A model generated the notes under the pieces. It made no database searches, was not told the origin of the DNA, and saw only the letters and a program-made list of their open reading frames with translations. Below are positions 17,301 to 28,592 of a stretch of DNA of 64,000 nt, one piece after another. The DNA is from Starkeya sp. ORNL1. GTDB taxonomy: Bacteria; Pseudomonadota; Alphaproteobacteria; Rhizobiales; Xanthobacteraceae. The position numbers were made by a program, and so were the translations under genes. The stretch covers positions 4,845,001 to 4,909,000 of the forward strand of contig NZ_CP048834.1 of assembly GCF_012971745.1 (NCBI RefSeq), given 5' to 3'. Positions within the stretch are counted from its first letter, which is position 1; each line of letters opens with the position of its first letter.

Positions 17301-17426
17301 GAGGAAAGGTAAGGCGGCTCACGGGAGACAGACACGAGCGTGGACAACACCCCACGCCCTTCGGTCAAGCACTGCGCCGACAAGGCCACCGGCAGATGGC
17401 GGTGCTGCGCCAGCGCGCGGTCCCCG

Positions 17427-18371
17427 TCATTCCAAAGGATCAGCCCGCAAAGGCAAGGCGTCCTGCAGGTCGTGCTGTTCGGCTGTCGAGCGGCGGACCA
17501 CCTCGGATATCTGCACGAGTTGCCTGGCAAGCGGGTTGGTCTTGCGCCAAACCATGCCGATGGTTCGCGAAGGTTGCGGCTCCCTGAACCGCGCGACCGA
17601 CACTGACGCCGAGCGCGTTTCCACCGCCACGGCCATTTCCGGTATCAACGTGATGCCGATGCCGGCATCGACCATCTGCACCAGGGTGGACAGCGAACTT
17701 GCATCCAGGAAATCGCGCGATGGTGCGGCGCCCATGTCGACATTGCAGAATGACAGGGCCTGATCGCGAAAGCAGTGCCCCTCCTCAAGGAGAAGCAGCC
17801 TCATTTCGCGAAGCGCCTCGGGACCGGGCACCGGCTTGCCCGCATCCTCGCCCGGCCGAACCAGCACGAAGCTTTCCGTGAACAGGGTAATTTCGGTCAG
17901 TGCAGGCTCGGACACCGGCAGGGCGACGATGGCTGTGTCGAGCCGCCCGTCTTCCAACTCTTGAATCAGTCTCGGCGTCTGCGTCTCGCGCACATGAATA
18001 TCGATGCCCTTGTATAGTCGGCTTAGATTGCCGAGGAAGGCCGGCAGCAGGTAGGGCGCGACGGTGGGGATCACACCGATGCGCAACCGCCCCACGAGCG
18101 TGTCCCGCGAGGCGCGCGCCAGATCTCCCAGTTCGTCGACCGAGCGCAGAATGTCGCGGATGCGCGGGGTAAATTCCTCACCGAAACGCGTCAGCCGAAC
18201 CTGGCGCGCACCGCGCTCGAACAGCTCGATGCCGACCTCTTCCTCCAACTCCTTGATTTGCATCGACAAGGCGGGCTGGGAGATGCCGCATGCCTCGGCC
18301 GCGCGCCTGAAGTGGCCGTGTCGGGCCAGCGCCTCGAAATAGCGCAGCTGCTTGAACGTCAGATTCTTCAT
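17427..18371 (-). CDS. oxyR: OxyR, LysR-family peroxide sensor
   Basis: 314 residues. The helix-turn-helix is FRRAAEACGISQPALSMQIK. The redox pair is present: Cys200 and Cys209 in EEGHCFRDQALSFCNV, with the same spacing as E. coli Cys199/Cys208. Hydrogen peroxide would form a disulfide and turn the protein into an activator of katG, which lies divergently 336 nt away. The ATG at 18371 is used; a TTG two codons upstream is less likely. The C-terminus after SEVVRR is variable, as is usual. Confidence 0.95.
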   Translation of the reverse strand: MKNLTFKQLRYFEALARHGHFRRAAEACGISQPALSMQIKELEEEVGIELFERGARQVRLTRFGEEFTPRIRDILRSVDELGDLARASRDTLVGRLRIGVIPTVAPYLLPAFLGNLSRLYKGIDIHVRETQTPRLIQELEDGRLDTAIVALPVSEPALTEITLFTESFVLVRPGEDAGKPVPGPEALREMRLLLLEEGHCFRDQALSFCNVDMGAAPSRDFLDASSLSTLVQMVDAGIGITLIPEMAVAVETRSASVSVARFREPQPSRTIGMVWRKTNPLARQLVQISEVVRRSTAEQHDLQDALPLRADPLE

Positions 18372-20885
<2,514 letters not shown>

Positions 20886-20901
20886 TCGCTGCGGAAACTC
20901 C

Positions 20902-20930
20902 CGACCGCCGCCGAAGTCCGGCGGCGGTCG
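20902..20930 (+). terminator. Possible terminator hairpin after katG
   Basis: Perfect 11-bp arms CGACCGCCGCC / GGCGGCGGTCG around a 7-nt loop, 17 nt after the katG stop codon. No T-run follows, so termination may be Rho-assisted or the hairpin may only protect the 3' end. Confidence 0.55.
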
Positions 20931-21422
20931 CGGCTGTCGGCCAATCCTGATGCCGCGCATGGCGCATGCCGGCGATGTGCCGGGCGCTCGAAAGCAGACG
21001 CCCGACCCGACGATCAGTCGTGCGGCGTGCGGCACGACGAGCCCGACGAAGCCGAAAGGCGTGTGCGTTAGTGACCGCTATGTTGGATTTCTGCCCGATC
21101 CTGCCGCACTCCCGTGCGGCAGGAGATCGCCGGGATTTGAAGCACGTGCAATGCCCTCCCTCGCCAGTGGCTACTTTCCCATCACTCAAGCCTGCCGGGA
21201 CGGCGCGACATGCTGCTGGCAGGCTCGACAACGATATTGACGCCACGGTCGGCCTCGCTGGTGCCGACATGACGGTCGGGCCTGATCAAAGCGAGGTGCC
21301 GTGGAATGGTGTCAAATAGTAAAACAGTATGACTATTCAGCCGCGTTCTTCCGTGCCATAAAAGCCGCCGCATCGAAGCGCTCGCAGAAGCGCCGGCTCA
21401 CATCATCCGGGAGTAACGCCAC
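20931..21422. other. Non-coding region upstream of the ytfQ-type operon
   Basis: About 490 nt in which I find no supported gene on either strand; the open frames are short and lack family features. Its right end should hold the promoter of the ytfQ-type operon. The only clear structure is the inverted repeat listed at 21315-21337. Confidence 0.5.
21315..21337. promoter_or_regulatory. Inverted repeat upstream of ytfQ, candidate operator
   Basis: AATAGT (21315-21320) and ACTATT (21332-21337) are perfect inverted arms around an 11-nt spacer, in a locally AT-rich patch about 85 nt before the ytfQ start. A FadR-type regulator is encoded later in the same operon (26106) and is the natural candidate to bind here. 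Binding is inference. Confidence 0.4.
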
Positions 21423-22388
21423 ATGAACCTCAAAGCCCTGCTTGCGGCCACCGCCCTCTCGACCACCGCCCTGGCCTTCAGCGCCCAGGCCGCTGACCTG
21501 ACCATCGGCTTTTCGCAAATCGGCTCGGAGTCCGGCTGGCGCGCCGCCGAGACCTCGGTCTCCAAGTCCGAGGCCAAGAAGCGCAACATCACTTTCAAGA
21601 TCGCCGACGCCCAGCAGAAGCAGGAGAACCAGATCAAGGCGATCCGGTCCTTCATCGCCCAGGGCGTCGACGCCATCTTCCTGGCGCCGGTGGTCTCCAC
21701 CGGCTGGGATTCGGTGCTGAAGGAAGCGAAGGAAGCGCAGATCCCGGTAGTGCTGCTCGACCGCGACATCGATCCCTCGGGCAAGGACCTCTATCTGACC
21801 GCGGTGACCTCCGACAGCGTGCATGAGGGCGAGGTCGCCGGGCAATGGCTGGCCAAGACCGTCGGCACCAAGCCGTGCAACGTGGTCGAGCTCCAGGGAA
21901 CGGTCGGCGCCAGCGTCGCCACCAATCGCAAGAAGGGCTTCGACACCGCCATCGCCAGCCACTCGAACATCAAGGTGGTGCGCAGCCAGACCGGCGACTT
22001 CACCCGTGCCAAGGGCAAGGAAGTGATGGAGAGCTTCATCAAGGCCGAAGGCGGCGGCAAGAACATCTGTGCGGTGTATGCGCACAATGACGACATGATG
22101 GTCGGTGCCATCCAGGCGATGAAGGAAGCCGGGCTGAAGCCGGGCAAGGAGGTCCTCACCGTCTCGATCGACGCGGTGCCGGACATCTTCAAGGCGATCG
22201 CCGCCGGCGAGGCCAATGCCACCGTCGAGCTGACCCCGAACATGGCCGGTCCGGCGTTCGACGCCATCGTCGCCTACAAGGCCAAGGGCACGGTACCGCC
22301 GAAGTGGATCCAGACCGACTCCAAGCTCTACACGGCAGCGGACGATCCGCAGAAGATCTACGACAGCAAGAAGGACCTTGGTTACTGA
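21423..22388 (+). CDS. ytfQ: Sugar ABC transporter solute-binding protein, YtfQ-like
   Basis: 321 residues. Signal peptide MNLKALLAATALSTTALAFS with cleavage after SAQA. The mature protein matches E. coli YtfQ strikingly: GFSQIGSESGWRAAETSVSK, QQKQENQIKAIRSFIAQGVD, VVELQGTVGASVATNRKKGF and ELTPNMAGPAFDAI. YtfQ binds galactofuranose; relatives in other bacteria bind L-arabinose. It starts an operon with ATPase, two permeases and a regulator. Given the arabinose/galactose enzymes downstream, either a furanose form of galactose or L-arabinose is likely. Confidence 0.93.
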   Translation: MNLKALLAATALSTTALAFSAQAADLTIGFSQIGSESGWRAAETSVSKSEAKKRNITFKIADAQQKQENQIKAIRSFIAQGVDAIFLAPVVSTGWDSVLKEAKEAQIPVVLLDRDIDPSGKDLYLTAVTSDSVHEGEVAGQWLAKTVGTKPCNVVELQGTVGASVATNRKKGFDTAIASHSNIKVVRSQTGDFTRAKGKEVMESFIKAEGGGKNICAVYAHNDDMMVGAIQAMKEAGLKPGKEVLTVSIDAVPDIFKAIAAGEANATVELTPNMAGPAFDAIVAYKAKGTVPPKWIQTDSKLYTAADDPQKIYDSKKDLGY

Positions 22389-22405
22389 GGGGCTGACCCT
22401 TAATT

Positions 22406-22516
22406 CCCTCTCCCCGATGGGGAGAGGTGGCCCGCGAAGCGGGTCGGTGAGGGGGAGCACGGCTTCCAAGCGGCGAAGACCCCTCACCCCAGCCCTCTCC
22501 CCGTCGGGGAGAGGGA
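22406..22516. repeat. Palindromic intergenic repeat between ytfQ and ytfR
   Basis: Left unit CCCTCTCCCCGATGGGGAGA; right unit GCCCTCTCCCCGTCGGGGAG, then AGGG. Between them, TCGGTGAGGGG pairs with CCCCTCACC. This is the common alphaproteobacterial element of the CTCTCCCC...GGGGAGAG type. It sits between the binding-protein gene and the ATPase gene, where mRNA hairpins often keep binding-protein transcript levels higher. Confidence 0.85.
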
Positions 22517-22589
22517 GTAGGTCGCGGCAATAGCCAGCATTTGCAATTTGCGAGTCAGGTTCGGAATCTGAGGCGGAAGCGTCGCGTCC

Positions 22590-24131
22590 ATGGCAGTACC
22601 GATTGATCGTGGTCCTTCCCCGTCCGAGCCCCTGCTCGAAGTGCGCGGGCTCGCCAAGAGCTTTGCCGGCGTGCGCGCGCTCGACGGCGTCGACTTCACG
22701 CTGCGGGCGGGCGAGATCCATGCGCTGCTCGGCGAGAACGGCGCCGGCAAGTCGACCCTGATCAAGACCGTGACCGGCGTCGTCGCTCGCGACGCCGGCA
22801 CGGTGCGGCTGGATGGCGTCGAGATCGCCCCGCGCTCGGCCCAGGAGGCGATCGCGGCCGGCATCGCCACCGTCTATCAGGAGGTCAATCTGCTGCCGAA
22901 CCTCTCGGTGGCGCAGAACCTGTTCCTCGGCCGGCAGCCGACGCGCTTCGGCTTTGTGCGCGAGGGCGAGATGCGTCACCGCGCTACTGAACTGCTGAAG
23001 GAGTTCGGTCTCGATATCGATGTTGCCGCGCCGCTCGGCGACTATTCGGTCGCGGTGCAGCACATCACCGCCATCGCCCGCGCCGTCGACATGTCGGCGC
23101 GCGTCTTGATCCTAGACGAGCCGACCGCGAGTCTCGACGCCCATGAGGTCGAGATATTGTTCCGGGTGATGCGCCATCTCGCCCGGCGTGGCATCGGCAT
23201 CGTGTTCGTCACCCATTTCCTCGACCAGGTCTATGCCATCTCCGATCGCATCACCGTGCTGCGCAATGGCCGCCTGGTGGGCGAGCGGGAGACCGCGGCG
23301 CTGCCGCGCATCGAGCTGGTGCGCATGATGCTCGGCCGCGAGCTGGTGGAAGTGACGGCCGAGCGCATCCATCAGCCGATCGACACCCAGCAGGCGCCCT
23401 ATGCGGCCTTCAGCGGTTTTGGCAAGGCCGGTTATCTTGCGCCGTTCGACCTCACGCTGCGCCCCGGCGAAGTGGTCGGGCTCGCTGGCCTGCTCGGCTC
23501 GGGGCGCACCGAGACCACGCGGCTGGTGTTCGGCGCCGAGCGGGCCGATAGCGGCGCCGCGACGATCGAAGGGCAGGTGGTGCGGTTGCATTCGCCGCGC
23601 GAGGCGGTGCAGCACGGCTTCGGCTATTGCCCGGAGGAGCGCAAGACCGAGGGCATCGTCGCCGAACTCACGGTGCGCGAGAACATCGTGCTGGCGCTGC
23701 AGGCCAAGCGCGGCTTCATGCAGCCGCTGTCGCGCCGCGAGCAGGACGAGATCGCCCGCCGCTTCATCCGGCTGCTCGATATCCGCCCGCCGGACCCGGA
23801 GCGGCCGATCGGCCTGCTCTCCGGCGGCAACCAGCAGAAGGCACTGCTCGCCCGCTGGCTCGCCACCGCGCCACGCCTCTTGATCCTCGACGAGCCGACG
23901 CGCGGCATCGATGTCGGCGCCCATGCGGAGATCATCCGGCTGATCCGCCAGCTCTGCGCGGATGGGCTGGCGCTGCTCGTCGTTTCATCGGAGCTGGAGG
24001 AGATCGTCACCTATGCCGACCAGGTGATCGTGCTGCGCGATCGCGCACATGTCGCGACGCTGGAGGGGGAGGCGATCAATGTCTCGTCGATCCTCGCGGC
24101 GATCGCCGCCACCGAACCGGCCGCGGCGTGA
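22590..24131 (+). CDS. ytfR: Sugar ABC transporter ATP-binding protein, YtfR-like (two nucleotide-binding domains)
   Basis: 513 residues with two ABC domains, the usual architecture of carbohydrate uptake type-2 ATPases. Domain 1: Walker [10 protein letters not shown] (near residue 51), Walker [13 protein letters not shown]-loop VTHFLDQ. Domain 2: degenerate Walker A GLLGSGRTE, signature [16 protein letters not shown], Walker [13 protein letters not shown]. It powers import together with the two permeases that follow, with short spacing. Confidence 0.94.
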   Translation: MAVPIDRGPSPSEPLLEVRGLAKSFAGVRALDGVDFTLRAGEIHALLGENGAGKSTLIKTVTGVVARDAGTVRLDGVEIAPRSAQEAIAAGIATVYQEVNLLPNLSVAQNLFLGRQPTRFGFVREGEMRHRATELLKEFGLDIDVAAPLGDYSVAVQHITAIARAVDMSARVLILDEPTASLDAHEVEILFRVMRHLARRGIGIVFVTHFLDQVYAISDRITVLRNGRLVGERETAALPRIELVRMMLGRELVEVTAERIHQPIDTQQAPYAAFSGFGKAGYLAPFDLTLRPGEVVGLAGLLGSGRTETTRLVFGAERADSGAATIEGQVVRLHSPREAVQHGFGYCPEERKTEGIVAELTVRENIVLALQAKRGFMQPLSRREQDEIARRFIRLLDIRPPDPERPIGLLSGGNQQKALLARWLATAPRLLILDEPTRGIDVGAHAEIIRLIRQLCADGLALLVVSSELEEIVTYADQVIVLRDRAHVATLEGEAINVSSILAAIAATEPAAA

Positions 24132-24148
24132 GGGAGGGCAGCTCGACC

Positions 24149-25129
24149 ATGGCGCTTCGCCTGCCCAGGACCGGCACCGCGCAGGTCGTCGCCTTCCTGG
24201 CGATCCTCGCCATCAACTGGACCGTCTCGCCGCAATTCTTCGACATCAGGCTGCAGGATGGCCGGCTGTTCGGCAGCCTGATCGATGTGTTCAACCGCGG
24301 CGCGCCGGTGGCGCTGCTGTCGCTCGGCATGGTGCTGGTCATCGCGACGCGCGGCATCGACCTTTCGGTCGGCGCGGTGATGGCGATCTCCGGCGCCATC
24401 GCGGCGAGCCTGGCCGACAGCCACGCGCTGCCGGTGGTGCTCGGCGCGGCGCTCGGGGCCGGCCTGCTGTGCGGGCTGTGGAACGGCATACTGGTCGCGG
24501 TGCTCGGCATCCAGCCGATTGTCGCCACGCTGATCCTGATGGTCGCCGGGCGTGGCATCGCCCAGCTCATCACCGAGGGACGCATCGTCACCTTCACCTC
24601 GCCGGAGCTCGCCTGGTTCGGCGGCGGTTCGGTGATGGGCGTGCCAGCGGCGGTGGTCATCACCTTCGGCATGCTGATCGTGACGCTCGTACTGGTGCGC
24701 TTCACCGCGCTCGGCCTGATGATCGAGGCCACCGGCGGCAACGCCAAGGCAAGCGCGCTCGCCGGCGTCGGCACCAGGGCGATGACGATTGCGGTCTATG
24801 TCTGGTGCGGCCTGTGCGCCGCGCTGGCCGGCATCATTGCGGCCGCCGATATCCTCGGCGCGGACGCCAACAATGCCGGGCTGTGGCTGGAGCTCGACGC
24901 GATCCTTGCCGTGGTGATCGGCGGCACCTCGCTGTTCGGTGGACGGTTCAGCCTGGTGCTCGCCGTGCTCGGCGCCCTCATCATTCAGGCGATGAATACC
25001 GGCATCCTGCTGTCCGGCTTCCCGCCCGAGTTCAATCTCGTGGTCAAGGCCGTGGTGGTGATGGTGGTGCTGCTGATGCAATCGCCGCGCCTTGCCGGCC
25101 TCACGCTGCTGATGGGGAGAGGCAAATGA
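24149..25129 (+). CDS. ytfT: Sugar ABC transporter permease, YtfT-like
   Basis: 326-residue membrane protein of the RbsC/YtfT family. GMVLVIATRGIDLSVGAVMA near residue 70 is the family hallmark, and the C-terminal half has VIGGTSLFGGRFSL. GGGAGGG lies upstream of the ATG. It overlaps the next permease by 4 nt (ATGA). Confidence 0.92.
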   Translation: MALRLPRTGTAQVVAFLAILAINWTVSPQFFDIRLQDGRLFGSLIDVFNRGAPVALLSLGMVLVIATRGIDLSVGAVMAISGAIAASLADSHALPVVLGAALGAGLLCGLWNGILVAVLGIQPIVATLILMVAGRGIAQLITEGRIVTFTSPELAWFGGGSVMGVPAAVVITFGMLIVTLVLVRFTALGLMIEATGGNAKASALAGVGTRAMTIAVYVWCGLCAALAGIIAAADILGADANNAGLWLELDAILAVVIGGTSLFGGRFSLVLAVLGALIIQAMNTGILLSGFPPEFNLVVKAVVVMVVLLMQSPRLAGLTLLMGRGK

Positions 25130-26109
25130 ACCGCCTGCTCCCGGTGCTCGTCACAACCTGCGTCTTCATCGCCGGCTTCATCATCTGCTCGGTGCAGTTC
25201 CCGAACTTCGCCTCGACGCGGGTGGTGGCCAACCTGCTGACCGACAATGCCTTCCTCGGCATCGTCGCGGTGGGCATGACCTTCGTCATCATCTCCGGCG
25301 GCATCGACCTCTCGGTCGGCTCGGTGATCGGCTTCACCACGGTATTCCTGGCGCTCGCCATCGAGCGCTTCGGCGTGCCGCCGTTCGCCGCCTTCGCGCT
25401 TATCCTCGTCATCTGCGCGGTGTTCGGCGCGGCGATGGGCGCGGTGATCCAGTATTTCGAGATGCCGCCCTTCATCGTCACGCTGGCCGGCATGTTCCTA
25501 GCCCGCGGCGCCAGCTTCCTGATGTCGACGCAGTCGATCCCGATCAACGCGCCGCTCTATTCCGACCTCGCCGCCTATGCGATCCGGCTGCCCGGGGGCG
25601 GGCGGCTGACGGTGATCGCGCTGGTCATGCTCGCGGTCTTCGCCTTCGGCATCGTGCTGCTGCACTTCACCCGCTTCGGTGCCAACGTATATGCGCTCGG
25701 CGGCAGCCGCACCTCCACCGCCCTGATGGGCGTGAAGGTCGGGCCGACCACGATCCGGATCTACATGCTCTCCAGCGTGCTGGCCGGCCTGTCGGGCATC
25801 GTGTTCTCGCTCTACACCTCGTCCGGCTATTCGCTCTCGGCGGTCGGCGTCGAACTCGACACCATCGCCGCGGTGGTGATCGGCGGCACGCTGCTCACCG
25901 GCGGCTACGGCTTCGTGTTCGGTACCTTCATCGGCGTGCTGATCCAGGGGCTGATCCAGACCTACATCAATTTCGACGGGACGCTTTCCAGCTGGTGGAC
26001 CAAGATCGCGACCGGCATCCTGCTGTTCGCCTTCATCGCGTTCCAGCAGGCCATGGTCGGGCTGGCAAAGCGGTCGGGCAGCCGTCCCGCAGGAGTTGCC
26101 CTCCCATGA
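25126..26109 (+). CDS. yjfF: Sugar ABC transporter permease, YjfF-like
   Basis: 327-residue membrane protein, second permease of the YtfQRT-YjfF system. Hallmarks are [20 protein letters not shown] (near residue 55), [20 protein letters not shown] and IGGTLLTGGYGFVFGT. Overlaps both neighbours by 4 nt, so the operon is tightly coupled from ytfT to the regulator gene. Confidence 0.92.
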   Translation: MNRLLPVLVTTCVFIAGFIICSVQFPNFASTRVVANLLTDNAFLGIVAVGMTFVIISGGIDLSVGSVIGFTTVFLALAIERFGVPPFAAFALILVICAVFGAAMGAVIQYFEMPPFIVTLAGMFLARGASFLMSTQSIPINAPLYSDLAAYAIRLPGGGRLTVIALVMLAVFAFGIVLLHFTRFGANVYALGGSRTSTALMGVKVGPTTIRIYMLSSVLAGLSGIVFSLYTSSGYSLSAVGVELDTIAAVVIGGTLLTGGYGFVFGTFIGVLIQGLIQTYINFDGTLSSWWTKIATGILLFAFIAFQQAMVGLAKRSGSRPAGVALP

Positions 26110-26828
26110 GTTCCCAGCTCGTCATCATCCCCGCTCGCCGCGCCCATTCCAACCATGCGGAAGTGGCGCGCACCATCGGCATCGACATCATCGCCGGCCG
26201 CTATGCGGAGGGCGCCAAGCTGCCGGGCGATGCCGAGCTCACGCTGCTGTTCCGGGTCTCGCGTCCGGTGCTGCGCGAGAGCGTGAAGACGCTGGTGGCG
26301 AAGGGTCTGCTCAGCACCAAGTCGCGGGTCGGCACCGTGGTGCGCGAGCGCGCGGCCTGGAACATGTTCGATCACGATGTGCTGGCCTGGCATCTCGACG
26401 CCGGCATCGACAAGCGCTTCCTGCGCGACCTCGCCGATATCCGCCTTGCGGTGGAGCCCCGCGCCGCCGCGCTCGCCGCCGAGCGGCGCACCACCGACGA
26501 CGTCGCCGAACTGCGCCGGAGCATCGCCAAGATGCGGCGCGAGCCCTCGGATTCCGTCGGCTTCGCCGATGGCGACCTGTCGCTGCACATCACCGTCGCC
26601 AATGCCTCTGGCAACCCGTTCATGCGGTCCATCGGCGCGGTGATCGAGGCGGCGCTGCGCACCTCGTTCCTGCTCAGCGCGCCGGTCGAGGAGCGTGAGC
26701 GCGACATCGCTATCGTCTCCCATGAGCGCATCGTCGACGCCATCGAGGACAGGGATCCGGAGGCCGCCGCGGCGGCGATGACCAGTGTGATCTTCAACGG
26801 CCTGCGCCGGCACGGCGCGGCCGGTTGA
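26106..26828 (+). CDS. FadR-subfamily GntR transcriptional regulator
   Basis: 240 residues. The winged helix is at residues 20-78 (HAEVARTIGIDIIAGRYAEG, LPGDAELTLLFRVSRPVLRE). The FCD effector domain follows with metal-binding-type histidines: DIRLAVEPRAAALAA, HITVANASGNPF and SHERIVDAIEDRDPEAA. FCD regulators usually sense sugar acids or organic acids. It lies between the ytfQ-type transporter and the sugar-acid dehydratase genes and probably controls this operon in response to a sugar-acid intermediate. The inverted repeat at 21315 is a candidate site. Confidence 0.9.
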   Translation: MSSQLVIIPARRAHSNHAEVARTIGIDIIAGRYAEGAKLPGDAELTLLFRVSRPVLRESVKTLVAKGLLSTKSRVGTVVRERAAWNMFDHDVLAWHLDAGIDKRFLRDLADIRLAVEPRAAALAAERRTTDDVAELRRSIAKMRREPSDSVGFADGDLSLHITVANASGNPFMRSIGAVIEAALRTSFLLSAPVEERERDIAIVSHERIVDAIEDRDPEAAAAAMTSVIFNGLRRHGAAG

Positions 26829-26843
26829 AGGACGGAGTGTGGA

Positions 26844-28583
26844 ATGGACGACAGCCCGAACGACAGGAAGACGTTGCGTAGCCAGGCCTGGTTCGGCCGG
26901 CAGGACAAGATGGGCTTCTATTACCGGTCCTTCCTGAAGAATAGCGGCGCGCCGCAGGACCAGTTCGAAGGCAAGCCGGTGATCGGCATCTGCAACAGCG
27001 GGTCCGAGCTGACGCCGTGCAACGCGCATTTCGGCACCATCGCCGAGCATGTGCGCTATGGCGTGCTGGAGGCCGGCGGCTTCCCGCTTGAATTCCCGGT
27101 CTCCTCGCTCGGCGAGGTGACGATGCGCCCCACCGCCATGCTGTTCCGCAACCTCGCTTCGATGGATGTCGAGGAGGCGATCCGCGCCCACCCGCTCGAC
27201 GGCGTGGTGCTGCTGATGGGCTGCGACAAGACCACGCCGGCGCTGCTGATGGGCGCGGCCTCGGCCGATTTGCCGGCGATCGGCGTCTCCGGCGGCCCGC
27301 AGCTGCGCGGCGTCTATCGCGGCCAGATCATCGGCTCGGGCACCAATATCATCTCGATGAGCGAGCAACTGCGAGCCGGCGAGATCACCATCGAGGAATT
27401 CCACGAGGCCGAGGGTGCGATGAACCGCTCGAGCGGTCATTGCATGACCATGGGCACCGCCTCGACCATGGCGTCGATGGTGGAAGCGCTCGGCATCGGC
27501 ATGCCGGAGAACGCCGCCATCCCCGCCGCCGACGCCCGCCGCAACCAGCTCGCTCGCATGGCCGGGCGGCGCATCGTCGAGATGGTGCGCGAGGACCTGA
27601 AGCCCTCCGACATCCTGACCCGCCACGCCTTCGAGAACGCCATACGCACGCTGGCGGCGATCGGTGGCTCGACCAATGCGGTGGTGCATCTGCTCGCCAT
27701 CGCTGGGCGCGTCGGCATCGACCTGACGCTCGAGGATTTCGACCGGCTGGGGCGCGACGTGCACTGCCTCGTCGACCTGATGCCGTCCGGCCGCTTCCTG
27801 ATGGAGGATTTCTACTATGCCGGCGGCCTGCCGGTGGTGCTGCGCGCGCTCGGCGAGCGCGGCCTGCTGCACCAGGATGCGCTGACCGCGAACGGCCGCA
27901 GCATCTGGGAGAATGTCCGTGAGGCGTCCTGCTGGAACAGCGAGGTCATCACCTCGTTCGAGGAGCCGTTCAAGCCGGAAGCCGGCATCGCCATCCTCAC
28001 CGGCAACCTCGCCCCCAATGGCGCGGTGATAAAGCCCTCCGCCGCCTCGCCTGAATTGATGCGGCACACCGGCCGCGCCGTGGTGTTCGAATCGGTGGAG
28101 GAGATGCACCACGCGGTGAATGACGACGATCTCGACATCGACGCCTCCTGCATCATGGTGCTGAAGCATTGCGGGCCCAAGGGTTATCCGGGCATGGCCG
28201 AGGTCGGCAACATGCCGTTGCCGGCAAAGCTCTTGCGCCAGGGTGTGCGCGACATGATCCGCATCTCCGATGCCCGCATGTCCGGCACCGCCTATGGCAC
28301 GGTGGTTTTGCATGTCGCCCCCGAGGCGACCGCCGGCGGGCCGCTGGCCCTGGTGCGCAATGGCGACCTGATCACGCTGGACGTGCCGGCCCGCTCGCTG
28401 CATCTGCATGTCGACGAGGCGGAACTCGCCGCCCGTCGCGCCGTCTGGACGCCGCCTGCACCCCATGCCGAGCGCGGCTACGCCAAGCTCTATATCGACC
28501 ATGTGCTGCAGGCCGATCGCGGCGCGGATTTCGATTTTCTCGTCGGGCGCACCGGTTCGCCGGTGCCGCGCGACAATCATTGA
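26844..28583 (+). CDS. araC: IlvD/EDD sugar-acid dehydratase, L-arabonate dehydratase type
   Basis: 579 residues, Fe-S dehydratase family. Cluster-binding and substrate motifs: [29 protein letters not shown] and SGHCMTMGTASTMASMVEAL. The 579-residue length and sequence fit L-arabonate dehydratase (EC 4.2.1.25), which turns L-arabonate into L-2-keto-3-deoxyarabonate; D-galactonate or D-fuconate are configurationally related and possible substrates. The symbol is that of the Azospirillum enzyme, not the E. coli regulator. It is followed 9 nt later by the next enzyme of that pathway, which supports the assignment. Confidence 0.85.
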   Translation: MDDSPNDRKTLRSQAWFGRQDKMGFYYRSFLKNSGAPQDQFEGKPVIGICNSGSELTPCNAHFGTIAEHVRYGVLEAGGFPLEFPVSSLGEVTMRPTAMLFRNLASMDVEEAIRAHPLDGVVLLMGCDKTTPALLMGAASADLPAIGVSGGPQLRGVYRGQIIGSGTNIISMSEQLRAGEITIEEFHEAEGAMNRSSGHCMTMGTASTMASMVEALGIGMPENAAIPAADARRNQLARMAGRRIVEMVREDLKPSDILTRHAFENAIRTLAAIGGSTNAVVHLLAIAGRVGIDLTLEDFDRLGRDVHCLVDLMPSGRFLMEDFYYAGGLPVVLRALGERGLLHQDALTANGRSIWENVREASCWNSEVITSFEEPFKPEAGIAILTGNLAPNGAVIKPSAASPELMRHTGRAVVFESVEEMHHAVNDDDLDIDASCIMVLKHCGPKGYPGMAEVGNMPLPAKLLRQGVRDMIRISDARMSGTAYGTVVLHVAPEATAGGPLALVRNGDLITLDVPARSLHLHVDEAELAARRAVWTPPAPHAERGYAKLYIDHVLQADRGADFDFLVGRTGSPVPRDNH

Positions 28584-28592
28584 AGGTGGGTA

